From: Ichthyophis bannanicus
Taxonomy: Eukaryota; Chordata; Amphibia; Gymnophiona; Ichthyophiidae
NCBI GenBank assembly: GCA_033557465.1
Contig: CM066045.1
Location: forward strand, 134,933,596-134,997,595
DNA length: 64,000 nt
Direction: 5' to 3'
The position numbers and the translations under genes are program-made. This document shows positions 1 to 12,110 of this stretch, one piece after another. Position 1 is the first letter of the stretch. Each line of letters starts with the position of its first letter. The notes under the pieces were generated by a model, which was not told the DNA's origin, made no database searches, and was given only the letters and a program-made list of their open reading frames with translations.

Positions 1-19
1 GGTTATACCACTTTGTCAA

Positions 20-1735
20 CAGGTGGCATCAGATAACAGCAGAAGAGTGGACTTTCTCCATTGTAGCAGAGGGGTACAAACTTCATTTTCACAGCTTACC
101 CCCTCCTACAATTCTAAAGCAGTTCAATTCACAAACCTCTGCAGACAATCTGCTAGATTACGAGGTCGCCACACTTCTTGCCCAAGGGACAATAGAGGAA
201 GTACCCATTCTTCAACAGGGTGCAAGGTTCTACTACCCCTATTTTCTTATTCCAAAGAAAACAGGGGGACACAGACCCATTCTAGACCTCAGAGAATTGA
301 ACAAATATCTGTTTCGAGATAAATTCAAAATGATTTCTCTGGGAACTCTTCTGCCATACCTTCAAAGTCAGGACTGGCTTTGCTCTCTAGACTTAAAGGA
401 TGCATACACTCATTCTTATCCATAGAGATCACAGGAAATTTTTACGTTTCCTTTTCAGGGGAAGACATTTCCAGTACAGGGTTCTTCCTTTTGGTCTGGC
501 TTCAGCACCAAGGGTATTCACGAAATGCATGGCAGTAGTAGCTGCATTTCTACAAGCCTGGGGATTTTTGTCTTCCCTTACTTAGACTGGCTCATTCGAG
601 CCTCCACAGTGACAGAGGCCAGCACTGCACTGTCTCATACAATGTGAATCCTCCAATACTTGGGATTGGTAATAAACTTCCTGAAATCTCAACTAGTTCC
701 TTCCCAATACCTAGAATTCATAGGAGCCTGTCTGGTGTCTTCACATAATGCAGTTAGCTTCCCAAGCAGCAAGCAAATCCTCCCTCATTGCTCTGGAGCT
801 ACTGCAGTTACTGGGACACATGGCATCCGCAGTTCATGTAGTCCCACATGCTCGCCTCCATGTGAGCAGTTCAGTGGACCCTCTCCACACAGTGGACACA
901 GGCCATGGGTCATTTGTCAGACAATCTCAATGACTAATTTTGTCCCTCCAATGGTAACAATCACTAGAAAATCTGACAGTGGGGTCTCCTTTCCATCAGC
1001 CCCTCTTTCAGGCCACCCTAACAGATGCATCACAGGTGGGTTGGGGAGCACACCTGAATCATCTCTACCCAGGGCACCTGGACTCCACAGGAGGTTGGCT
1101 TACACATAAACCACCTGGAGTTAAGAGCAATTTATTTAGCTCTTAGTGTTCCATGCCCAGCTCAGTTACAAGGCAGTCCTAATTCAGACGGTCAATCAGG
1201 TAGCCATGTTCTATGTGAACAAGCAGGGCAGGACAGGCTGTCGTTATGCAATGAAGCTTTACGACTGAGCCCTCCCCAGAGCATCAAATTCACCTTCTAG
1301 TGGTATATCTTCCAGGCATTCAAAACCTTTGGGCAGACAAACTCAGTCGAGTACTGCTGCCTCACGATATTTCATCTCTGGGGCACTCCAGACATAGACC
1401 TCTTTGCAAGTCCACTGAATGCCAAATGTCTCCAGTTCTGTTCCAGGATTTTGGCTCACAACTGTCAGGCAAGGGATGCCTTCCTCTTTCACTGGGGTCA
1501 GGACTTCCTTTATGCCTTCTCACCCATTCCCCTCATCCCCAAGACACTTTTCAAGCTTCAGAGAGACGGGTTGCATGATACTCATAGCACCACGATGGCC
1601 ATGCCAAACGTGGTATTCCCTGCTTCTGCATCTCTCAAGTGGCACCTCTGGAGTTAGGGCATGCTCCAGATCTCCTTCCCAGGAGAACGGGACGCTATGG
1701 CACCCAAATCCCCAGTCCCTGTACCTCACGGCCTG
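20..1735 (+). pseudogene. DIRS A reverse transcriptase-RNase H, degraded
   Basis: In an active element this protein copies the RNA into DNA and removes the RNA strand. The translated pieces follow the family order: the FPYFLIPKKTGG-like block near 230-270, the SLDLKDAYTH block near 385-415, the LPFGLASAPRVFTKCMAVV block near 490-540, the palm around 575-600, a connection region, and RNase H blocks near 1020-1050 (TDAS) and 1180-1220 (tether to the NQVAMFYVNKQG block). The palm motif that should read YLDD reads YLD then W at 579-590, so one catalytic aspartate has been lost by a three-base deletion. Stops and frameshifts occur throughout, for example TGA after the palm near 645. Its frames switch at least four times against copies B and D. 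Confidence 0.85.
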
Positions 1736-2770
1736 GTGGTTGAAGGCTTAGACCGCCAGGATTTCAACCTGTCCCAGCAGGTAAAAGATATCCTTCAGGC
1801 TTCTAGGAAACTTTCCACAAGATCTTATGCCTTCAAGTGGAAATGTTTTACTATATGCTGCTCCTAGAAGGGATTAAACCCCCTGGTCATACCCTTAGAA
1901 TCAATACTAGAGTATCTCCTTCACTTATCGAATTCTGGGTTAAAAACCAATTCAGTAAGAGTCCATCTTAGTGCAATTGCAGCTTCTTATAAGCCTCTAA
2001 CTGGACAACCAATTTCCTCTCATCCACTCCTATCAAGATTTATGAGAGGCCTTTTATTAACTAAACCTCCCATCAAGCCACCACTGGTAGCATGGGATCT
2101 AAATCTAGTTCTCGGGCAGCTCATGAAGCTGCCTTTTGAACCTTTAGCCACTACAGCCCTTACGTTTTTGACTTGGAAGGTCATCTTCCTGATTGCAATC
2201 ACCTCTGCCTGTCACATTAGTGAATTGCAAGCATTAGTGGCTGATCCTCCTTATACTAGGTTTCATCATAAGGCTGTTCTTCAAACTCACCCACACTTTA
2301 TGCCAAAGGTGGTTTCGCCTTTTCATTTAAATCAATTTACCTTCCTGTGTTTTTTCTGAGGCCTCACGCTTCTAATGCAGAAAGAAACCTTCATACTTTG
2401 GATTGTAAGAGGGCCTTAGCCATTTACATTCAAAACACAGCAACATAGAAAGTCCTCAACTTTTTGTAGCTTTTGACCCTAGTCATTTGGGACTTCCAGT
2501 CTCCAAAAGAAATTTATCTAAATGGATTGCCCAATGCATATCCTTTGCTTATGAGTAAGGGTCTTCCTCTTCAGGACCATGTCACAGCTCATAATGTGAG
2601 CCATGGCAGCTTCTATGGCTCATCTCCACTCTATCGATGACATTTGTCGAGCAGCCACCTGGGCTTTGGTACACACCTTCACAGCCCACTACTGCCTAGA
2701 CAAAGCCTCCCATCGGGATGCCTTCTTTGGCCAAGCTGTTCTTCAAAATCTTTCAAACCTAAACCAACTC
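1736..2770 (+). pseudogene. DIRS A tyrosine recombinase, degraded
   Basis: Tyrosine recombinases of DIRS elements integrate the circular DNA copy into the genome without an integrase. The N-terminal core-binding part starts near 1780 (VKDILQASRKLSTRSYAFKW) and the catalytic domain runs from about 2160 to 2720. Box I should read TSARRxSEL but here reads TSACHISEL near 2205-2230, so the catalytic arginine is histidine. The box II HxxR motif reads HNVS near 2590, which loses the second arginine. The tyrosine block HYCL near 2690 remains. There is a stop after WKCFTICCS (1866-1868) and frameshifts near 2340, 2430 and 2560. The lost arginines fit decay of CpG-containing arginine codons. Confidence 0.85.
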
Positions 2771-2885
2771 CTTCCCACCAACCCCAGTGGGATGCCAGAG
2801 ATCCATGGGAGGAAGGATTCTCACCTTCGACGGTGGCACCTTCCTGGGGATATGTCCCTGGCATCTTCAGCTAGGGAGTCCCCAT

Positions 2886-2980
2886 ATGTGAGGACTACAT
2901 TCCTGCTTGTTCCTGGAGATAGCGTAGTTACTCACCTGTAACAAGTGATCTCCGGGAACAGCAGGAATTTAGTCCTCACA
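2886..2980 (+). repeat. DIRS A internal complementary region
   Basis: This stretch is complementary to the two ends of the element placed side by side. Its right part, from the TAGTTACTCACCTGTAAC block to the AGTCCTCAC block, is the reverse complement of the right terminus at about 3185-3239. Its left part (ATGTGAGGAC ... GGAGATAGC) matches the complement of a left terminus such as that of copy B. In DIRS elements this region is thought to template joining of the ends into a circle. Confidence 0.8.
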
Positions 2981-3066
2981 ACCCACCCACCTCCCCTAGG
3001 AGTTGTCTCTTTGTCTCTTTCCTCTCTCCCTCTATCCTTTCACTCGGCTACAAACTTAACTGAAGA

Positions 3067-3240
3067 GGGACAGTTGGAAAGGCAGGAAGGCAGCACGCAT
3101 GTGCTGAGGGATGCTTCCAAAAGCGTTCCTATTGGACACTGGGGAGCATTCTGACACAGGCTCAGTTGGTACCGATGATACCCATATGAGGACTAAATTC
3201 CTGCTGTTCCCAGAGATCACCTGTTACAGGTGAGTAACTA
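3067..3240 (+). repeat. DIRS A right terminal repeat
   Basis: It matches the right terminal repeat of B (22335-22523) and C (35040-35213) along its whole length, including the palindromic centre GGTACCGATGATACCC and the terminal CACCTGTTACAGGTGAGTAACT block. The inverse left copy is not in the window. Confidence 0.8.
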
Positions 3241-3289
3241 CACTTGCACTGCATATACAACTGCTCCTTGAACTCTGCCACATGTGATG

Positions 3290-3578
3290 TAGTGACAGAG
3301 GGGGCTAATGATGCACCCTTTGCATCCTTGGGCAACCAGCAACCTTGGGCCGGAAGGACTGGGGTTTCTAGTCCCACAGGTGCTCCTTGTGGTCTTGGGC
3401 AAGTCACTTAACCCTCCATAGCCCATGTTCCCTGTAAAATAGTTATCTCCAAGTTATAATGCCCTGTTCAATGTAATTTCAGTTTGTTCAATGTAAACCG
3501 CCTTGATATCATGAAAGGCGGTATATAAGAAATGTTAAATAAAATAAAATAAAATAAAATAAATAAATACCAGAGCAA
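3290..3578 (+). mobile_element. SINE with LINE-type 3' tail and AAATA tail
   Basis: The central block (cttgggcaagtcacttaac) is the conserved core seen in many vertebrate tRNA-derived SINEs. It is followed by an L2-like tail with the motif for a short hairpin (accgccttgatatcatgaaaggcggtatataa) and a run of AAATA units at 3538-3568. The tRNA-like head is decayed. SINEs of this build rely on the partner LINE for copying, which fits the L2 elements with the same tail nearby. Confidence 0.7.
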
Positions 3579-3589
3579 GGCACGCAATA

Positions 3590-4025
3590 TGTAAGTGGGC
3601 ATTCTCAACTTACACTCCAGTGATCTGGAATACATTCCCCATGAACATAAGAGAAATCAGACCTAATGAACTTCAGAAATGCCCTGAAAACATTTCCAGA
3701 AGCATTATGAACAACCAATGAATACTCCTTACACTAGCAGCTCATTTCCACAGATCATAGAGCTGCAATTCACTTACTATAATCTGAATTCCCTTTTACA
3801 ACACCTTACACTTAACATAGACATTTTCCACCATGGTCCCTGTGTAACTTACTCCTCTGCATTAATTGTTTCTCCCTATTGTAAATTTTGTTCAGCATTT
3901 TCCCCCTTTATCTCAACTTCAATTATCTACCTATTGCAACTTTTAGAAGTTACATTATTCTATGTAAACAGCCTTGAATGTAAGAGGTGGTATATAAAAC
4001 TTGTTAAATGCATCTGTAAATAATT
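3590..4025 (+). mobile_element. L2-clade LINE, 3' end only
   Basis: Translation of 3595-3715 gives a C-terminal L2 reverse-transcriptase block (WNTFPMNIREI and following residues). It is followed by a 3' UTR that ends in the L2-like sequence tatgtaaacagccttgaatg and gaggtggtatataaaac. It is a typical 5'-truncated insertion. It lies directly after the SINE tail, so the two could have inserted next to each other. Confidence 0.65.
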
Positions 4026-4442
4026 CTTCATAATAAATCATTGTCAGCACTAACTTAGCTAATCTAAAATTTTACAGGTATCCAGTGATAGAATGGAGTA
4101 ATAGTCTATCAATTTTGAAGTCTGTGGAATTTGAGTATAAAATGATACAATATCCATTGATACCAAGGTCACCTTATCTTTCATCAAGAGGTTTAAGAAA
4201 TATTCACAAATTTTTGCAAAGTCTCAGGTATAGATCCACATCAACACACTTGGTCTATGCTGGGGGGGGGGGGTGGTGGTATCACTTGGCACTGAAACCT
4301 CCATCGATGGTCTCTTTCACCACAATGGCTGGTAGTCTTGCATTCAGCTTCTTAGTGGTTAGACTGGAAATGTCCCAGGTGATCATAAGCCCTTCATTTT
4401 CCACAATTTTTTTAGGATTGTGATTTCAACACCTTTCCAGTA
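4026..4442. other. No gene recognised; short G run
   Basis: I recognise no gene or transposon here. There is an uninterrupted G run at about 4262-4273 inside otherwise ordinary AT-rich sequence. Confidence 0.5.
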
Positions 4443-6625
4443 CTAAAACATAGTAAATGATGGCAGGTAAGGACCAATATGGTCCATCTAGTCTGCCCAG
4501 TAAGATGGCAAGAGTAGGTGCACCTGCCACTCTGTGCAGGTCACCCCTCCCCATCCCTTTGTTTAGGAGTAAACCCACTGCTCCATGTAGGGCACCCCTG
4601 TGAGAAATTAGATAAGCTTATTTTGATTTTAACTTGTTACTGTAAAAGGGCTCCACTTTTGTCCATGTCATTTTGAATTCTGTCACTATTTGCCCCCACC
4701 ACTTCCATCAGGAGAGCATTCCAAACATTCACCACCCTTTCAGTGAAAATATTTCCTGACATTACCTTTGATTTTAGCCCCTTGCAGCTTCATGTTATGC
4801 CCTCTAGTTTTACAGCTTCCCCATCTTTGGAAGAGGTTTGTTCATTAATTCTTTAAGTATTTAAAGGTCTGAATTGTATCTCCCCTATCCCACCTCTCCT
4901 CAAGAGTGTACATATTTAGGTTTCAAGTCTCTATAAGGCTTCTGACGCAGGCTCCAAATCATTTTGGCTGCCTTCCTCTGAACCGTTTCCAGTCTTTTAC
5001 ATCCTTTGAGAGATGGTCTCCAAAACTGAAAACAGTATTCCAAGTGAGGCCTCACCAGTGATTTATACAGTGGCTGTAGTACCTCGTCCTTTCTGCTGGT
5101 AATTCTTCTTTGTATGCAACCCAACATCCTTCTGGCTTTTGCCCCTCCTTGTCACACTGTTTTGTCACCTTGAGATTCTCAGAAATCACGCCGCAGTCCT
5201 GGTCCGTGCACACCAACCTCTTGCCCCCCAAACACATACATTTCCCTTGGATTTCTGCTTCCCAAGTGCATGACACTGCATTTCTTTGGTCTAATGCTTG
5301 ACAATTAAGATTTAATGCATTCTTTCAGCTTTTGTAGATATTTCCTTGTTATCCATTCCCTTGGGAGTTCACTCTGTTGCAAATTTTCATGTCATCTGCA
5401 AAGAGACTCTTCCATTCAGTCCTTCAGCAATATCACTCACAAATACATTGAACAGTGCTGGGTCCAGGACTGAACCCTGGGGCACCCTGCTAATCACCCT
5501 CCTTTCATCCAAGTGAGCTCCATTTACCGTCACCTTCTGTCATCTGTCAGTCAACCAATTTCTGATCCAGTTCACCACCTTGGGACCCATCCCCAAACTA
5601 TTGCGTTTAATACTGTTCCTCATAGGGGGCTTATCAAAGGCTTTGCTGAAATCCCAGGTAGATGAAATCCATCACATGCCTCTGATCTAGTTCTCTGGTC
5701 ACCCAAAGAACTCAATCAGATTTGTTTGGCAAGATCGTCCTTTGGTACAACCATGCTGCCTGTTGGTTTTGAGAGTCCACTATTTGCTCTTTCAGGAGTG
5801 CCTCCATTACTTTTCCTGCCACCAAGGTAAGGTTCACCAGCCTGTAGTTTGTCATGTCTTTCATGTCACCACTTTTGTGAAGAGGTACTACATTGGCCCT
5901 TCTCCAGTCCTGAGGAACTTCTCCTGTTTCCAAGGATCTGTTGAAAACATCCTTTAATGGCCCTGCATGAATCTCTCTCAGCTCTTTCAGTATTCTGGGA
6001 TGTATCCCATTTCAGTCCCATGGCCTTGTCCACTTTAAGTTTTGCAAGTTGTTCTAACACCATCTTCTGTGACTGTATCTATTTCATTCCCTTTTATATT
6101 TGGGAGTCACAGGTGGTTCTTCAGGATTTTCTTTAGTAAAAAGCAGAAGTATGTATTTGTTTAGCAGTTTTGCTTTCTCAATGCCACTTCCATGAGTCTG
6201 TTCCCAGCACTTCTGTAAATTCCACCTTTGATTTTTTTTTTCCTCCCCTCGAATATACCTGAAGAAAGTTTTGTCGCCACACTTCACATCTTTAGCCATT
6301 TTTTCCTCTGCCTTCGATTTTGCTTTCCTTTCCTTATTTCTTAGTTCGATCCTGTATGCCTTTCTGTGTTCCTCTGTTTGCCAGCTTTTGAATTTTGTGA
6401 AAGCTGTTTTTTGCCTTTGATTTGAACAGCCACTTCTTGGAGAACCAAATAGGTTTCATTCTCCTCTGTTTTTATTTACTTTCCTTACATATTTCTGTTG
6501 CCCTGTTTATTGCCACCTTTAGTTTAGCCCATGGCAATTCCACCTCCCTTATCCACTCCCACCTCCTTCAGGTACTTGGAAATTTTACTGAAGTCAGTAT
6601 TTTTGAAGTCTAGCGGCAGTCATAC
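4443..6625 (-). mobile_element. CR1-clade LINE, degraded
   Basis: On the minus strand this reads as the second ORF of a chicken-repeat-1 LINE followed by its 3' UTR. The 3' end at about 4443 has the familiar CR1 ending, whose plus-strand view is aacatagtaaatgatggcag. RT fragments in order on the minus strand are the pre-RT block GDKTFFRYIRG (about 6250), the MGxxWDTSQN and RDSCRAIKGCF block (about 6000), the GEVPQDWRRANVVPLHKSGD block (about 5900), the NYRLVNLTLVAGKVMEALL block (about 5820) and the C-terminal thumb block LYKSLVRPHLEYCFQFW (about 5040). The catalytic YxDD block between 5640 and 5130 is not readable as a clean motif. Confidence 0.85.
4900..6299 (-). pseudogene. CR1 reverse transcriptase fragments
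   Basis: These are fragments of the CR1 reverse transcriptase, which would act by target-primed reverse transcription at nicked chromosomal DNA. At least five separate open blocks (6299-6084, 6063-5866, 5933-5712, 5276-5052 region, 5127-4900) keep the family order but sit in different frames, so there are several indels and stops. The blocks cover the finger, palm and thumb parts of the RT domain. No endonuclease part is present, so this is a 5'-truncated and decayed copy. Confidence 0.8.
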
Positions 6626-6639
6626 CAGGTACCTTAACA

Positions 6640-7935
6640 GAAGCACTGAAGAGGGAGAGGAAGCAGCAGCAGCAGAGGTCAGCCATAGCTGCTTCAGGGA
6701 AGGGTATCCCTTCCTTTTGAGAGAACATCCCAGGCTGGTATTGTGGGGGTGGGGGGAGCTGATAACCTTTCAACAACTGGAAATCCATCACAAGGGACAA
6801 ATGGGTCCTTCATATCATAGAGGGATACTGCATCTGGTTGTACTCTGCACCCCCTCCCCTACCAGCAATGTTCCCCACCCTCCAGTGAGATGCCAGTACA
6901 TCTGCTTCTAACCATGACTGGAAATACTGTCCCTCTTGACATCCAGAGTCACTGGACAAATTAAACAGCAGGTTTTACTCAGGATCCTTTCTGATTCCTA
7001 AGGAGTCTGCCCCGACCTCAGGAAACTGAACAAATTCATCCTCAAAGAGAAATTCCAGTTTTATTCCTTGGGATCCATACTACACTCATCCAAATAGGAG
7101 ACTAGTTGGCTTCCTTGGATTTACAGGATTCATTCACACATCCCCATGAATGGTATGTACAAGAAATACTTGTGATTCCAGGTGCTGGGCAGCCATTACC
7201 AATTAAGAGTCCTCCCTTTTGGCTTGGCTGCCAGCCCTGCAAGTATTCAAGTGGGTTGCAGTGGTGCAGACTACCTCTGCAAGCAAGGTGCCTGTGTCTT
7301 TTCATACCTCAATGATTTGGCTCCTCTGCAGTCACCATAGGAGGCCTGAGTTAGGGTCAAGCAGACTATCACCCTTCTGTCCTCACTTGACTGACTTGTG
7401 AACTACCAAAAGCCACACCTCTGCTCCTCCCAGAGTCTGGAATTCATTGGAGGCAGACAACACAGCATCCAAAGTGTTCCTCCCTGCACAGGAGGTGACC
7501 ACCATCATGACAACCAGACTATTGCTTGGACCCTGCCATGCCTCTTGGTCCACATGGCAGTGTTGACACAAGTCCTTCTGGCAAAGCTACACATGCATCA
7601 CCTACAGTAGCATGTACACACCCACTAGAATCTGTACTGGCATTCCCTGTCCACATGCATTCTGCTGGATGCGAGGGTCAAGGACCTCCCCCTCTGGTGG
7701 ACCAGCTAGGGGAACCTTGCTCAAGGCTGGTCCCTACAGCAACCACTTATGTAGCTACCATCACTAACACCTCAGTGGTGGGTTGGGAAGGGCTAGCTTG
7801 CTACAGCCACACACCCAAGGGGCCTGGACAGCAAAAGAACAGACATATCACATCAATCTTCTGGAGCTGTGGCAGGCTTGCTGTCCACTGAGAACCCCTG
7901 TTTACAGGTAAGTAAGTTCTTTACCATTCAGTCCA
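6640..7935 (+). mobile_element. Old DIRS-like element, second family (RT region)
   Basis: Weak but ordered similarity to DIRS reverse transcriptase is visible on the plus strand. Blocks include SFLIPKESAPT-like and LRKLNKFILKEKFQFYSLGS near 6985-7075, a decayed catalytic entry block near 7120-7190, HYQLRVLPFGLAASPAS near 7190-7245, and SLEFIGG near 7430-7455. A sequence coding MAVLT... near 7555 corresponds to the conserved MAS(T)xHV block. There are many stops. The sequence differs from copies A-G and resembles the copies at 30150-32035 and 58396-60450, so I call it a second family. Confidence 0.6.
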
Positions 7936-8239
7936 GTGGGCTTAGAGTTCCCTTTTACCCAACAGTAATGTAGACTTCAGTATTACACATCCTGTTCATG
8001 TTAAACTTTAAAGGACAGTTTGAGAGCCAAGACAAACCAAGTAGCCTTGTCAGTGGACTCGTATATTGAGGTGAGACGTGGCTTAAGTCACAAATTGCCC
8101 TGTGCCCCCTTTTTATCGGGAAAAAGCCTCACTAAAGGATGCATATTGCCAGGTAATTAGGCCTCAAGATTTTGGCCACTGTCTGACAGGATATCACTCT
8201 AAGCTCTGCATATCTAATTTGTGCACTTTATCATAATTC
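7936..8239. other. No feature recognised
   Basis: This 300-bp stretch has no readable protein similarity and no repeat that I recognise. It could be the tail of the preceding DIRS copy. Confidence 0.4.
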
Positions 8240-8325
8240 TTGCATGTAATAACCAAGAAATATAGTAAATAACAGCAGATAAAGACCAGCATGGTCAATC
8301 TAGTTGGCCCATAAGGGGCAAGAAA
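8240..8325 (-). mobile_element. CR1 3' end fragment
   Basis: Plus-strand view: atagtaaataacagcagataaagaccagcatggtc and following bases to gttggcccataagg. This is the inverse of the CR1 3' ending also seen at 4443-4500 and 58150-58200. It is cut at 8325, where the L2-type element begins. Confidence 0.6.
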
Positions 8326-8853
8326 CAGGAAATGCTGCTCTCCTCTCCAGCTCCGTGCTCCCCAATCAGGGTAGAGCACACCTGAGTGGGTGCAGCCATC
8401 CCTTCCCGCTCAGGAGCCTCCAGTCCAATCGGGGCTGTGGGAGGCAGAGCCAAACGCCGACAAAAGAAAGCCGCCATCAGGCGGGCCCACGCCAGAGGGC
8501 CCTTTGGCGTGGCCCTTAGGCAGTGGCACCCTGGCAACACAAGCGCAAACAGAATTGTTCCCCTGGAGCTTAGCCAGTGTCAGGAAAATCAGCTGCAACC
8601 GGAACACCCACTGATACAAGACCCGAACTGATCCTAAGGTAGCTATCATTCTGATTTATTCCGCACAGCAAAATAAACTACCGACGCTCCTCCAGCGGAC
8701 CAAATTACAGGGAATTGCGAAATTATGTTAACTATTGATCTACAAACATCTGTGTTGAACCATTGTATTATGCTTAATATCTTGTATCGTCTGCTTAACC
8801 ACAGTTGATTCACTGTATCTTGCTTAGTCTCAGTTACATCTTACCCAGCCACC

Positions 8854-9730
8854 ATGACCATACAGGCCTTAATGTTAGTCTGCCTACTCTCCAGTGTTTT
8901 ATATGAAGCCAATTCACTCTCCCAAGATCACCACCCAATCTCTACAATACACAGCACGAATAAAAAAACACTCACAGCTTTCACCAACACCCACAAAACC
9001 CTTACCACAAGAGACACACATTTGCTACATATAGCAATAAACCAAACACGAAGCGCAACAGACCTTTTCCTCAAGGACTCAGATGTGCCCTCATAAACGC
9101 TCGCTCTGCTCGCAAGAAATGGCCAGCCATTTCAGACCTAATAACTAAAAGCAATCTAGATGTATTACTGATCACAGAAACCTGGTTCTCAGAATCCGAC
9201 TCAGTCCTAATAAACCAACTAACACCACCCAATTACTCCACATATACATGCAACAGAACAAACAAGAGGAGGTGGTGTCGCCATTGTAGTGAAGACTGAT
9301 CTCCAATACCGTACAATACTAGCCAGGAGCACAAAACAATTAGACACTATTTCAATCCACAACAAATACAATACCATCAACCTTATATTCATGACACCAA
9401 ACAACATCAGAAGAACTATCCAACATAATTGACCTAGCCTGCAACCCCGAATACCCAGATAAACCTAACTGGCTAATGGGTGACTTCAATCTCACATCCA
9501 TGCAAGCTGCTCTTTCTAACTCATTCTTAGATGCAATGAAAAACCTCAACTACAACCAAATCATAAACCAGCCCACCCATCAACATGGCAATGTACTCGA
9601 CCTTGTCTTCGCTCCACCCACCTATGCATCCACAAATTATGATTTCGACCTCTCCATCACGCCAGTCCCTTGGTCAGATCAGCCTGATCACATTCAAAAT
9701 ACCAGCACTTCAAGATCCATTAACTGACGC
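8854..9730 (+). pseudogene. L2 LINE N-terminal and endonuclease region
   Basis: A start codon at 8854 sits in a strong vertebrate context (gccaccatga) and opens a frame with a hydrophobic start, TIQALMLVCLLSSVL. After a frameshift near 9085 the apurinic-type endonuclease begins, with CALINARSARKKW (about 9090), LLITETWFSESDS (about 9165-9200), GGGVAIVVKTD (about 9270-9300) and GDFNLTS (9480-9500). TETW supplies the catalytic glutamate, and GDFN supplies metal-binding residues. Frameshifts near 9260 and 9420 break the frame. The hydrophobic start is unusual enough to note but may be coincidental. Confidence 0.75.
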
Positions 9731-9769
9731 AACAAGACAGTCGCCAACAAACCTCACTCGCTTCAGAAC

Positions 9770-11733
9770 TCTCAACGAAGAAGAAATCAAGAAGAACATA
9801 CTTCCAAAGCTCAAACAACCTTCCTCCAACATCAACGACATGGTTTCCACATGGAATGAAACCATCAACCAATACGCCAAACTACCTGCAGCCCACAAGA
9901 ACCCTACAACAAATAGTCATGTAGTGAAGAGACCATCCGCACCATGGTTCTCACCGGAACTTAGGAAATCTCTGACTCTCTTGAGGAAGTTTGAGAGAAA
10001 GTGGTGTAAATCTCATAACCCAACAGATCAAAAAACATACTTGACCCACCTGGGAGTCCATCGTGAAGCAATATGGAACAAAAGATAAAACATACCACTC
10101 CGATCTTCTCAACCGCTCCCTAAACAAACCACGAGAACTCTTCAATCTAGTAAAGTCTCTAACCACAACCTTCACCACCGCAACAGGAACCCATACACCC
10201 TCAAAGATATGCCAACTTTATACAATCTAAAGCCGTCAGAACAAAAGCTTCTTCCCTCCCAACAGCATACACAACATGTCCCCCTCCTGCAACTCTCATC
10301 GCCCTTAGCAAAATACGTTGAAGACATTATCAAAATGAACGCCACCACAGCACCTAACGACCCCTGCCCAGCTCACTGGATAAGAGCTATGTGCTCTGAC
10401 TTCAGCCCAATCATTGCAGAAATAATTAACATGTCCTTCTCAACAGGAATCTTCCCATCAGCCCTAAAGCAAACCTCCATAAGACCACTGCTAAAGAACA
10501 ATCAACTAGACCCAACAAAAGAATCATACCGCCCAATCTCTAGTATACCTCTACTATCCAAAATTGAGAAAGTAACCAACAATCAGATCCAACAACACAT
10601 AGACACCTCCTCACCACTTGATCCCAGTCAGCATGGATTCAGGGAAGCTCATGGAGTGGAGACACTGCTGACCACCTTATCCAATACACTCATCAGTGGG
10701 ATAGATGACATCAAAAAGGGCTTTGCACTAATTTTTCTCGACATCTCTGCAGCTTTTGACTCCATGGACCACAAAATACTCCTAACTCGACTATATAACA
10801 AAGGAATCCACGGGCTAGCATGGGAATGGTGCAAATCATACCTGGAAGATCGCTGTCAACAAGTTAGGACAGTTGCAGGCACTTCAGATCCTTTCCAACT
10901 ACAACAAGGAGTACCCCAGGGCTCATCCCTATCAGCGCTGCTATTTAATATTTATATGCAGCCTCTATGCAATATCACTCGCTCCTTTGGCATATCCTTG
11001 CTAATCTATGCAGATGTGCTAATATTCACACCAATAAATGTCACGCTCCCAGATTACACAATATTAGTTGACTGCTTTAATGCTATAGCAGACTGGCTCC
11101 TCTCCCAAAATATGCGGATAAACTATAAAAAAACAGAGGTACTAATAGTCACAAAGAACAGAGAATTCTCACCCCCTGAGACCCTAAAAGTTCGAGACGC
11201 AGACCTCCCAATAAAACACTCCATAAGATACCTTGGAGTAATTCTGGACCATCGACTGGACTTTAAAGAACATATCAACCGTATGGTAAAAACCATTTAT
11301 TTCAAGATAAGGACCCTACGTCGTCTGAAAAATATGCTTGACCCAGACAGCTTCAGGACCGTATTCCAAGCAATAGTCACACCCCACTTCGACTATGCAA
11401 ACATAATACTCCATGGCCTCCCAAAAAATAACCTAAATACACTACAACTAGCCATGAATGCTGCAGCCCGGGTTCTATACAGAGCCTCAGAGCGAACATA
11501 TTACCCCCATCCTAATGGATTTACACTGGCTCCCCATAAATTGCAGAATTGCCTATAAAGCCCTCCTCATGACCTTTAAAGCGATCAACACTATAGCCCC
11601 TTCATCAATCTCAAACCTCCTCAATCACACTCCCAACATCAGATCCAGGAGATCAGTAGCTGCAGATACCCTGGTTACACCACCTGAGGCCACAAAATGC
11701 ACACGTTCAACAGACAGGGCTTTCACATTCTAA
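9770..11733 (+). pseudogene. L2 LINE reverse transcriptase region
   Basis: The longest open block, 10209-11558, encodes 449 residues. It carries ESYRPISSIPLLSKI, HGFREAHGVETLL, motif A FLDISAAFDSMDH (about 10735-10770), motif B QGVPQGSSLSALLFNIYM (about 10905-10960) and motif C reading IYADV at about 11005-11020. The canonical motif C is YADD, so the second catalytic aspartate is valine and polymerase activity is unlikely. The C-terminal thumb continues in another frame (11458-11733) after an indel near 11500. An upstream linker is readable at 9585-10088. Known family members encode one long protein; here at least three breaks occur. Confidence 0.85.
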
Positions 11734-12110
11734 GCTCCCAGAAGCTGGAATAACCTACCTCCCACCATCAGATCAATTACGGACCTCAAGCAATTCAGAA
11801 AAGCCATAAAGCACCACCTCTTCTACACTTCTCCCAATCCCAAGGCACATCAACAACCCTCTAACACATTCCAAGCCCTCATAGTAAAATTGCACACACC
11901 TTATATTCTAAAGATGTTAATAAATTCTATTCATTGTATATAGGTTCACAACAAAAATGTACAAAGTTTCCCAAAGTTATAATCCCAGTTTAATTCTCCT
12001 GTTATATGTAAACTCACAACAGCTTGTTGCTTGTAATGAGTATTCTTGTTTAATGTGAACCGCGCTGATAGTGTGGTATAGAAACTACAAATAAATAAAT
12101 GAAAATCTCA

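Larger units (their letters stand above)
1..3240 (+). mobile_element. DIRS-type retrotransposon copy A (left part beyond window)
   Basis: This is a copy-and-paste retroelement of the DIRS order, which uses a tyrosine recombinase instead of an integrase. From left to right it shows the reverse transcriptase, RNase H, tyrosine recombinase, an internal complementary region and the right terminal repeat. The window opens inside the N-terminal part of the RT region, so gag and the left terminal repeat are outside the window or absent. The protein and terminal sequences match copies B and C closely, so A belongs to the same subfamily. Every reading frame is broken, so the copy is dead. The right end at the sequence ggtgagtaact is the same as in B, C, D and E. 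Confidence 0.88.
8326..12110 (+). mobile_element. L2-clade LINE, nearly complete but inactive
   Basis: The element is about 3.8 kb. It begins with a GC- and CpG-rich 5' UTR (8340-8640) that is shared with the second LINE at 23535-23650. It continues with an endonuclease region, a reverse transcriptase region, and an L2-like 3' end with taaccgcgct-like hairpin and an AAATA tail (12055-12110). The single protein of this clade nicks DNA and primes reverse transcription there. Motifs are mostly well preserved, so the copy is only moderately old. Confidence 0.88.

Noticed and set aside
4262..4273. G run and other G runs (14020, 22797, 40619) as quadruplex sites
   Set aside because: They are single homopolymer runs without the four-tract layout, and no conserved context was seen.
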